Positions 1 through 5,264 of a DNA stretch of 6,720 bases are shown piece after piece; the stretch's first letter is position 1, and each line of letters opens with the position of its first letter. The notes beneath the pieces are model-generated. The model made no database searches and was not told the DNA's origin. It saw only the letters and a program-made list of their open reading frames with translations. Source of the DNA: Clostridiaceae bacterium. GTDB taxonomy: Bacteria > Bacillota > Clostridia > Oscillospirales > Acutalibacteraceae. A program made the translations under genes and the position numbers. The DNA lies in assembly GCA_016303035.1 (NCBI GenBank), contig JAEDML010000068.1, positions 1-6,720 on the forward strand. The letters are read 5' to 3'.

Positions 1-1045
1 GTTTTGAATTGTTAAGCGCTTCTATTTCCTTTTTCAGCTCGTCGGCTTTTTCGGGGGTAATTTCAGCCGTTGGGTGCTCCGCAAGCTCGATGCTTTTTTT
101 GAGTGATTCGGCTTCGCCGTTCTTTGCAGTGATTTTCTGTTCAAGCGCCTCTGCCTTTGAAATACAGAATTCAAGCTTTCTTACAAACATTTCGTCGATA
201 AGTCCGCCGTCCGAAAGTCTAAGGGTTTCGTTAAGACTGTCAAGCTCATCTTTTAGTGACAGCATTTCGCGCAGTTTCTGCGCGTTTCGTATATCCTGTT
301 CCGAATCAATAATATTTTTAAGCTCTGAGTACCGCTTTTCAAGTTCCTTGATTTCCGTATCAAGCTGTTTTGCCTCATTCTCTGTAACGGCGCGTTTTTT
401 TCTTTGCTCTTCGCAATTATTTAATCTGCCGTTAAGCTCGGAAAGCAGGGCGCGGTTTTTAATAAGTCTGCCAACCTTGCCGCTTTTTGATACAAGGTCA
501 AACCGAGCGTCCTCAAGTCTTTCTAGCACGGTCTGGTATGAGGTATCCTCGTCTCCCGTAACGGCTATGTTTGAAAGCTTGGCGTTGATTTCTCCTTCGG
601 CGGCGGAATCCGTTTCGACCGCTCCGAATTGACCGACAAAAACGCTTCGCTCAAAGGCGGAGGCGGAAATCCCGAAAAATTCCTGACCGATATTTCCTGC
701 AACCGACTGCCGCGTTCCCATATCAAGGTCATAAAGAGACAGCTTGTCGGTGGAATTTGAAGCGCCGAATTCACGCTCTAAGCGGTAGCGCCTGCCGGAA
801 TGCTCAAAATCTATGCTGCCTGCCATTTTGCTTCCGTCCCACGGGGTATAGCGCCTGCGCGTGCTTTTTGAAAGGTCGGAGCTTTGGCGCTGTTCGCTGC
901 CGTAAAACATCATTTTAATAAATGCCATAACGGTGCTTTTGCCGTTTTCGTTTTGTCCGTAAACCGTGTTAAAGCCTGCTGAAAGATTAAGGGTAAATTT
1001 TTTAAGTCCCCCGAAGGCCTCTATATATATACGTTCAAGCTTCAT
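1..1045 (-). CDS. SbcC/YhaN-like AAA ATPase, DNA-repair nuclease subunit (partial, N-terminal part)
   Basis: Only the first 348 codons are visible; the gene runs off the left edge with no stop. The protein opens MKLERIYIEAFGGLK, the usual first strand of SMC/Rad50-type ATPases of the YhaN/SbcC kind. A Walker A motif GQNENGKST follows at residues 30-38, and a Q-loop-like segment FVGQFG has its Gln at residue 139. From about residue 165 onward it is rich in Glu, Lys and Leu with heptad-like spacing, as expected for the first arm of a long coiled coil. Family members are usually about 900-1100 aa, so the second arm and the Walker B/signature half should lie to the left. The start codon sits 11 bp inside the end of the upstream metallophosphoesterase gene and has a good GGAGGT site 8 nt away, so the two are translationally coupled. 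By family knowledge the ATPase drives the partner nuclease on DNA ends or hairpins. Whether it is closer to YhaN (COG4717) or classical SbcC cannot be settled from this half; the opening and the lead-in to the coil favour YhaN. Confidence 0.88.
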   Translation of the reverse strand, partial: MKLERIYIEAFGGLKKFTLNLSAGFNTVYGQNENGKSTVMAFIKMMFYGSEQRQSSDLSKSTRRRYTPWDGSKMAGSIDFEHSGRRYRLEREFGASNSTDKLSLYDLDMGTRQSVAGNIGQEFFGISASAFERSVFVGQFGAVETDSAAEGEINAKLSNIAVTGDEDTSYQTVLERLEDARFDLVSKSGKVGRLIKNRALLSELNGRLNNCEEQRKKRAVTENEAKQLDTEIKELEKRYSELKNIIDSEQDIRNAQKLREMLSLKDELDSLNETLRLSDGGLIDEMFVRKLEFCISKAEALEQKITAKNGEAESLKKSIELAEHPTAEITPEKADELKKEIEALNNSK

Positions 1046-2168
1046 CAAACTTTACCTCCGAAACAAAGGCTTTAAGTCCGAGCTTAAGCGCGGCTTTAAG
1101 CATATCGCGCTCACTGACTTGAGCCGTGTTTATCTTTTCAAGCATTTTTTTAACAAAGGTGCCTTTAAGCGTATTTTCCTTTGCAAGCTCCTCATAATTT
1201 ACGCAGATTTCGGTACGGTCATTCACCTTGGCAAAGCAGACAACCTCGGAAATCCTGCTTGCAATTTCATCGGTGGAAATTATGGTGCCCTCCTGTATGT
1301 CGCCTGTCAGCTCTATTTTATAGAGGTTGTTTACATAATCCTCACCGTATTTTTTCTTAAGAACCGACAAAACCGTAAATGCCGCCTCGGCTGAGGTGTT
1401 AGTGCCGCTGATATCAACCTTTTCGTAAATATTCATACGCTTTGCGACGCGGACAAATTCGAGTTTACATAAACCTTTTCCTATTTCGCCTATATATACG
1501 CCTTTTTCATCAAGCTCGTCAAAGCCCTGCCCTTCGGGACAGCCGCAATATGCAAAATAGGTGTTTTCAAGCTTTAAAATTTCGGTATGCTTGTGTACAT
1601 GGCCTAAGGCTATATAGTCCATTCCGCTTGAGGTTATAAATTCCGGCGTTATTGCGTTATAATCCGATTTAAGGTCGCTTTTAAGCTCGCCGTGAAGTAC
1701 CATAAGGTTTACATAATCATCATCAGGCGGAGTGAGCGAAAAATTCTTTTCACCCTGCATATGTGTGTTTTCAAAGGATCTGCCGTAAACGCGGAGTCCC
1801 AAATCGTCAAAGGTTAAACATTCGTCCTTGCCGCCGAGTATAAAAAGATTATTCGGCAGTTCTCTGCCGGCAAAGGGTGACGAGCTGTTAAGCGGATCGT
1901 GGTTGCCTGCCGCGTAGATAAATTTTATATCGGGTGCGGCGGCAATCTTCGCGATTACCGAATCAACCAGCGAGGTCTCGGCGGAATTACTGTCAAACAG
2001 GTCGCCTGCAATGGCCGCAACCTGTATTTTGCGGTCGATTGCCGTGTCTATAATCCGTTCAAAGGTAAGAAGCGTCTCATATCTTCGGGTTTGCGCGAAC
2101 GAGCCCAGTGAGCTGTCAGCCGCGCCTATATGTATATCCGCACAGTGTAAAAGCCTTACGCTGCCCAT
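1035..2168 (-). CDS. SbcD/YhaO-like metallophosphoesterase (DNA repair exonuclease subunit)
   Basis: The protein has 377 aa, near the usual SbcD/YhaO/Mre11 length of about 380-420. All calcineurin-like phosphoesterase motifs are present in order: D11-x-H13 (CADIHIG), GDLFD at 55-59, GNHD at 88-91, H159 in LHGE, and GHVH at 189-192. These ligands hold two metal ions, typically manganese, for phosphodiester cleavage. The segment CGCPEGQGFDELDEKGV after residue 208 matches the capping region seen in COG0420 members. About 140 further C-terminal residues probably contact the ATPase partner. I chose the ATG at 2168 because GGAGGA lies 7 nt upstream and the conserved VRLLHCADIH strand starts immediately. 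An in-frame ATG at 2267 would add 33 residues lacking family character and would overlap the likely promoter. The gene is first in the leftward unit and overlaps the ATPase gene by 11 bp. Such pairs cut DNA ends and hairpins in an ATP-dependent way. No key residue is missing. Confidence 0.92.
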   Translation of the reverse strand: MGSVRLLHCADIHIGAADSSLGSFAQTRRYETLLTFERIIDTAIDRKIQVAAIAGDLFDSNSAETSLVDSVIAKIAAAPDIKFIYAAGNHDPLNSSSPFAGRELPNNLFILGGKDECLTFDDLGLRVYGRSFENTHMQGEKNFSLTPPDDDYVNLMVLHGELKSDLKSDYNAITPEFITSSGMDYIALGHVHKHTEILKLENTYFAYCGCPEGQGFDELDEKGVYIGEIGKGLCKLEFVRVAKRMNIYEKVDISGTNTSAEAAFTVLSVLKKKYGEDYVNNLYKIELTGDIQEGTIISTDEIASRISEVVCFAKVNDRTEICVNYEELAKENTLKGTFVKKMLEKINTAQVSERDMLKAALKLGLKAFVSEVKFDEA

Positions 2169-2175
2169 CGAAAAT

Positions 2176-2181
2176 TCCTCC
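2176..2181 (-). promoter_or_regulatory. Ribosome binding site that fixes the start of the SbcD-like gene
   Basis: Read on the minus strand, GGAGGA lies 7 nt before the ATG at 2168-2166. This is a near-ideal Shine-Dalgarno site and decides for this start over the in-frame ATG 33 codons upstream. Confidence 0.8.
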
Positions 2182-2200
2182 AAAAGCGTATTTACGGCAG

Positions 2201-2226
2201 AAAATTCGGGAAATATTCCGAATTTT
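2201..2226. promoter_or_regulatory. Perfect 9-bp inverted repeat in the leader of the nuclease operon
   Basis: AAAATTCGG (2201-2209) and CCGAATTTT (2218-2226) are exact reverse complements separated by 8 nt. A smaller nested dyad, GGAA-ATA-TTCC, lies at 2209-2219. The element sits just downstream of the predicted minus-strand -10 box (2239-2244) and upstream of the ribosome binding site, so it would lie at the 5' end of the nuclease mRNA. It could be a repressor operator or a 5' stem-loop. It does not resemble the Gram-positive LexA box (CGAAC-N4-GTTCG) closely enough to name it. The symmetry is directly visible; the function is inferred. Confidence 0.45.
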
Positions 2227-2238
2227 TGCACTAATTGA

Positions 2239-2267
2239 ATTTTACCATTTTTACAGTATGAATTCAA
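2239..2267 (-). promoter_or_regulatory. Predicted sigma-A promoter of the SbcD/SbcC-like operon
   Basis: On the minus strand, a -35 box TTGAAT (2267-2262) is followed by a 17-bp spacer and a -10 box TAAAAT (2244-2239). The -10 is preceded by TGG, an extended -10 motif. This would start transcription near 2232, giving a leader of about 60 nt that contains the inverted repeat at 2201-2226. The boxes match consensus at 4/6 and 5/6 positions. Confidence 0.6.
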
Positions 2268-2291
2268 GTACGGCGTGAAATAATATACTGC

Positions 2292-2309
2292 TTTTTTACT
2301 TGTAAGAAA
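2292..2309. promoter_or_regulatory. Imperfect AT-rich dyad upstream of the DUF951-prfA promoter
   Basis: TTTTTTACT and TGTAAGAAA pair with one mismatch around a TT centre, with core TTAC-TT-GTAA at 2296-2305. The dyad ends 3 bp before the predicted -35 box of the rightward operon. It may be a regulator site or simply an A/T-rich UP-element-like stretch. AT-rich intergenic DNA produces such dyads by chance fairly often. Confidence 0.25.
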
Positions 2310-2312
2310 ATA

Positions 2313-2341
2313 TTGCCTTTAATTTAATATTGTTATATAAT
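2313..2341 (+). promoter_or_regulatory. Predicted sigma-A promoter of the DUF951-prfA-ywlC-coaE-M18 operon
   Basis: A -35 box TTGCCT (2313-2318, 4/6 match) is followed by exactly 17 bp and a perfect -10 box TATAAT (2336-2341). Transcription would start near 2348, leaving a short leader of about 25 nt before the GTG start at 2372. I see no room for a riboswitch or attenuator. No other convincing promoter or terminator appears between the five downstream genes, so they probably share this one. Confidence 0.7.
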
Positions 2342-2357
2342 TAAATAAAATATATTT

Positions 2358-2362
2358 GGGAG
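2358..2362 (+). promoter_or_regulatory. Ribosome binding site that selects the GTG start of the DUF951 gene
   Basis: GGGAG lies 9 nt before the GTG at 2372, a workable distance. An alternative in-frame TTG at 2366 would be only 3 nt away, too close to be used. The site therefore supports the GTG start. Confidence 0.65.
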
Positions 2363-2371
2363 TGTTTGCAG

Positions 2372-2575
2372 GTGGATATCCGTGTAGGTGATAAACTTAT
2401 TTTCAAAAAAAAGCATCCCTGCGGGGCGGACAGCTTCAGCGTGCTGCGTATAGGTATGGATTTTCGCCTTAGGTGTGACGGCTGCGGACATGAGATAATG
2501 CTTCCGCGTTCAAAGGCGGAAAAGAATATTAAACGAATAGTAAGACCCGAAGAGGAGAACCGTAATGTTAGATAA
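2372..2575 (+). CDS. DUF951 family small protein
   Basis: This 67-aa protein starts at GTG and reads MDIRVGDKLIFKKKHPCG. The pattern is typical of DUF951: an opening D-I-x-V-G-D strand, a K-K-x-H-P-C-G motif, a V-L-R-x-G-x-D-F-R-L strand, a C-x-x-C-G-H knuckle and then M-L-P-R-S-K. Cys17, Cys35, Cys38 and a nearby His (15 or 40) could hold one zinc ion, giving a small SH3-like or ribbon fold; this is inference. The family's function is not established. The last codons overlap the start of prfA by 11 bp, so translation of the two is probably coupled. In streptococci, as I recall, a DUF951 gene precedes ychF, which encodes a ribosome-associated ATPase, so a link to translation is plausible but unproven. 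The charged tail (residues 59-67, PEEENRNVR) lies in the stretch that carries the prfA ribosome binding site. Confidence 0.85.
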   Translation: MDIRVGDKLIFKKKHPCGADSFSVLRIGMDFRLRCDGCGHEIMLPRSKAEKNIKRIVRPEEENRNVR

Positions 2576-3641
2576 GCTTGAAGCGGTGGAAAACCGCTAT
2601 GAACAGATAGGCGTGGAGCTTACAAGACCCGAAGTTGTCTCTGACAATGAGCAGTTTAAAAGGCTTATGAAGGAACACAGCGAGCTTACGCCGATAGTTG
2701 AAAAATACCGCGAATACCGCGCCGCTAAGCAAAGCGAGGCCGAAGCGGCGGAATTGCTAAGTAACGGAGGGCTTGACAGGGATTTTAAAGAGCTTGTGGA
2801 GGAAGAACTGCTTGAGGCTAAGAATAAGGCGGCAGTCTGCTCCGACGAGCTTAAAATTCTTTTACTGCCTAAGGACCCTAACGATGATAAAAATGTAATC
2901 ATAGAAATAAGAGGCGGTGCCGGTGGTGAAGAAGCCGCGCTTTTTGCCGCTTCGCTTTTCAGAATGTACAATATGTATGCCGAATCAAAGCATTGGCATA
3001 TTGAGATGATAAACGCAAATGAAACAGAGCTCGGCGGCTATAAGGAAGTTGTTTTTATGGTTGAGGGCAGCGGTGCATATTCAAGATTTAAATATGAAAG
3101 CGGAGTTCACCGCGTTCAGCGCGTACCCGATACCGAAACGCAGGGCAGAATACACACCTCTACCGTTACAGTTGCCGTACTTCCGGAAGCCGAAGAGGTT
3201 GAATTTGAGCTTAATCCGGCAGATTTAAAGATTGATACCTTCCGCTCGTCGGGGGCAGGCGGTCAGCACATCAATAAAACCTCCTCCGCAATCAGAATAA
3301 CGCATATACCAACAGGTACGGTTGTTGAATGTCAGGATGAACGCAGTCAGTACAAGAATAAGGATAAGGCGATGAAAATACTGCGTTCAAGGCTGTTTGA
3401 CGCCGCCCAAAAGGAGCATGACGAGGCTATCGCCTCCGACCGTAAATCACAGGTCGGAACGGGAGACCGCAGCGAGCGCATACGCACCTACAATTTTCCG
3501 CAGGGGCGCGTTACCGATCATAGAATCGGGCTTACGCTTTATAAGCTTGAGCAGATACTTAACGGCGATATTGATGAAATTATCGACGCGCTGATAACCT
3601 ACTACCGCACCGAGGCACTGAAATCCGAAGAACAACAGTAA
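2565..3641 (+). CDS. prfA: Peptide chain release factor 1 (RF1)
   Basis: RF1 recognises UAA and UAG in the ribosomal A site and triggers hydrolysis of peptidyl-tRNA. The 358-aa length is typical. The catalytic GGQ lies at residues 232-234 within SSGAGGQHINKTSSA; its Gln is normally methylated by PrmC. The codon-recognition tripeptide is PDT at residues 188-190 (VQRVPDTETQGR), the RF1-type PxT form rather than the SPF of RF2, which separates it from prfB. The N-terminal helical domain (about residues 1-100) and the IEIRGGAGGEEAALFA segment (113-128) are standard. The ATG has AGAGGAG 7 nt upstream and overlaps the DUF951 gene by 11 bp. The gene for PrmC, often next to prfA in Clostridia, is not in this window. 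Downstream, ywlC follows after 17 bp in the same operon. No frameshift or missing key residue is seen. Confidence 0.98.
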   Translation: MLDKLEAVENRYEQIGVELTRPEVVSDNEQFKRLMKEHSELTPIVEKYREYRAAKQSEAEAAELLSNGGLDRDFKELVEEELLEAKNKAAVCSDELKILLLPKDPNDDKNVIIEIRGGAGGEEAALFAASLFRMYNMYAESKHWHIEMINANETELGGYKEVVFMVEGSGAYSRFKYESGVHRVQRVPDTETQGRIHTSTVTVAVLPEAEEVEFELNPADLKIDTFRSSGAGGQHINKTSSAIRITHIPTGTVVECQDERSQYKNKDKAMKILRSRLFDAAQKEHDEAIASDRKSQVGTGDRSERIRTYNFPQGRVTDHRIGLTLYKLEQILNGDIDEIIDALITYYRTEALKSEEQQ

Positions 3642-3658
3642 CAAAGGAAGTAATCGTA

Positions 3659-4681
3659 ATGTATACCGAAAGGCTTTCGTTAAAGCCTAACGAATATGAG
3701 AAAAGCATAGCGCGGGCATCTGAACTGTTAAGAAACGGCGGCGTTGTGGCGGTTCCCACCGAAACGGTCTACGGTCTTGCGGCGTCCGCCTATTGCGAGG
3801 ACGCCGTAAAAAAGGTTTTTAAGGCTAAGGGAAGACCGCAGGACAATCCGCTTATAGTGCATATAGCCGATATGGATATGCTTTTTGAAATTGCCGAGGA
3901 TATTCCCGAAAACGCTCTTATCTGCGCTGAAAAATTCTGGCCGGGACCCTTTACAATGGTGCTTAAACGTACTGATATTATTCCGTCCGGCGTTTCCGCA
4001 GGGCTTGATACCGTGGCGGTGAGAATGCCGTCTGACCCTGTATGCCGCGATATAATAAGGAAAAGCGGTATTCCGCTTGCGGCACCGTCTGCCAATCTTT
4101 CGGGTAAGCCGAGTCCTACCGAGCCTTCGCATGTGCTGTGCGACCTTGATGGTAAAATTGATGCCGTTGTGATTTCGGGCAGCTGTGACGTCGGCGTCGA
4201 ATCTACCGTTGTTTCATTTACAGGCGGCACGCCGTCGCTGCTTCGTCCGGGCGGCGTTACTCTTGAGCAGCTACGGGAAATTTTGCCCGATATTACGGTG
4301 GACAGCGCAGTACTTTCCGAGCCTGAGAAGGGAGCCAAGGTCGCGTCTCCGGGTATGAAGTATAAGCACTATGCGCCGAAGGCCGATACCTATCTTGTTG
4401 AGGCCGACGGCGAAAAATATGCCGAATTTGTAAACGGAAGAAATAACGGAGTTGCAATATGCTTTACAGAGGACTCGGACACCGTAAAGGTAAAAAAAAT
4501 AGTTTACGGCAGCCGTCAAAACGAAGCGACCTTAGCCCATTCGGTGTTTGACGCTCTGCGTGAGGCTGACGCATTAGGCGCCGAGACCGTTTATGTACAC
4601 GCTCCTTCAAAAACGGGAGTGGGGCTTGCGGTTTATAACCGACTTATCCGAGCCGCCGCATTCAGGGTGATTAAATTATGA
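3659..4681 (+). CDS. ywlC: L-threonylcarbamoyladenylate synthase (Sua5/YwlC type)
   Basis: The enzyme makes threonylcarbamoyl-AMP from threonine, bicarbonate and ATP. This is the first step of the t6A37 modification in ANN-decoding tRNAs; TsaB, TsaD and TsaE finish it. At 340 aa this is the long two-domain Sua5/YwlC/TsaC2 form rather than the short TsaC. The YrdC domain (about residues 12-200) shows PTETVYGLA at 33-41, KAKGRPQDNPL at 55-65 with the conserved Lys57 and Arg59, WPGPFTMVL at 94-102, and APSANLSG at 142-149 with the Ser144/Asn146 pair. The linker SPGMKYKHYAPK at 230-241 leads to a smaller C-terminal Sua5 domain (about 242-340). The ATG follows AGGAAG at 8 nt, 17 bp after prfA. The stop overlaps the coaE start as ATGA. 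A prfA-sua5 neighbourhood is common in Firmicutes. The substrate comes from family knowledge. Confidence 0.95.
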   Translation: MYTERLSLKPNEYEKSIARASELLRNGGVVAVPTETVYGLAASAYCEDAVKKVFKAKGRPQDNPLIVHIADMDMLFEIAEDIPENALICAEKFWPGPFTMVLKRTDIIPSGVSAGLDTVAVRMPSDPVCRDIIRKSGIPLAAPSANLSGKPSPTEPSHVLCDLDGKIDAVVISGSCDVGVESTVVSFTGGTPSLLRPGGVTLEQLREILPDITVDSAVLSEPEKGAKVASPGMKYKHYAPKADTYLVEADGEKYAEFVNGRNNGVAICFTEDSDTVKVKKIVYGSRQNEATLAHSVFDALREADALGAETVYVHAPSKTGVGLAVYNRLIRAAAFRVIKL

Positions 4682-5262
4682 GTATTACGGTAGGTCTTAC
4701 CGGTCCTACGGGAGCGGGGAAAAGCGCGGCTTCAGCCGCGGCGCTTAAAATGGGTATTAAGGTAATAGACTGCGATTTAATAGCACGAGACGCTGTTAAA
4801 AAAGGCAGTAAGGGGCTTTGCGCGCTGATATCGGTTTTCGGGGACGACATACTTTTATCGGACGGTCAGCTTAACCGTGCGCGCCTTGCCGAAAAGGCGT
4901 TTTCATCGGACGAAAATACGGCTCTGCTTAATAAAACCATTCTTCCGTTTATTTCTGAGCTTGTGAGACAGCAGATGGATTGCGATAAAATTCTGCTTGA
5001 CGCGCCCACGCTTTTTGAAAGCGGGCTTGACAGCGTGTGCGACTGCACGATTGCCGTTTTGGCAGATGAAAAAGTGAGACTAAAGCGAATAATAGCGCGC
5101 GATAATCTAACACTAAATGAAGCGAAAAGGCGTATATCGGCAGGAAAAAGTGATAACTTTTTTATAAAAAACGCAGATTATGTTATTTATAACAACGCGG
5201 ACGGTAAAGAGTTTATAAATGAAGCGGAAGCTTTATTTAAAAAAATATTCGGAGGCAGATAA
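4678..5262 (+). CDS. coaE: Dephospho-CoA kinase
   Basis: CoaE phosphorylates the ribose 3'-hydroxyl of dephospho-CoA with ATP, the last step of coenzyme A synthesis in the cytosol. The 194-aa length fits the family. Visible hallmarks are the P-loop GPTGAGKS at residues 9-16, IDCDLIARD at 30-38 (usual iDxDxiaR), LNRARLAEKAF at 65-75, the LLDAPTLFESGLD block at 106-118, and lid arginines in RIIARDNLT at 137-145. ADYVIYNNAD at 166-175 is the family's C-terminal strand. Three usually conserved positions differ: LDR is LNR (Asn66), IHP is ILP (Leu89), and the Gln after the RI segment is replaced in RISAGKSDN (152-160). The ATG overlaps the ywlC stop by 4 bp. Only a weak AGGGTGA lies upstream, so translation is likely coupled. 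The tail carries the GGAGG used by the next gene. Another small P-loop kinase is unlikely given the DAPTLFESGLD block. Confidence 0.93.
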   Translation: MSITVGLTGPTGAGKSAASAAALKMGIKVIDCDLIARDAVKKGSKGLCALISVFGDDILLSDGQLNRARLAEKAFSSDENTALLNKTILPFISELVRQQMDCDKILLDAPTLFESGLDSVCDCTIAVLADEKVRLKRIIARDNLTLNEAKRRISAGKSDNFFIKNADYVIYNNADGKEFINEAEALFKKIFGGR

Positions 5263-5264
5263 AT

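Noticed and set aside
9..632. Long plus-strand reading frame rich in Ser and Phe (207 codons)
   Set aside because: It lies antisense to the ATPase coiled-coil region. The Ser/Phe-rich composition is what Glu/Lys/Leu-rich coding gives when read backwards, it has no credible ribosome binding site, and it matches no family I know.
1021..1034. TATATATA stretch resembling a -10 box
   Set aside because: It encodes part of the conserved ERIYIEA strand at the start of the ATPase and has no suitable -35 box in position.
966..1394. Plus-strand reading frame of 142 codons across the SbcD/SbcC junction
   Set aside because: It is antisense to both conserved nuclease genes, its translation shows no recognisable domain, and it has no good ribosome binding site.
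2291..2297. T-run that might mark a terminator
   Set aside because: No GC-rich stem precedes it, and it lies between two divergent promoters where no transcript needs to end.
3790..4338. Minus-strand reading frame of 182 codons inside ywlC
   Set aside because: It is fully antisense to a strongly conserved YrdC domain, has a low-complexity Ser/Pro/Thr-rich translation, and no family motif is seen.
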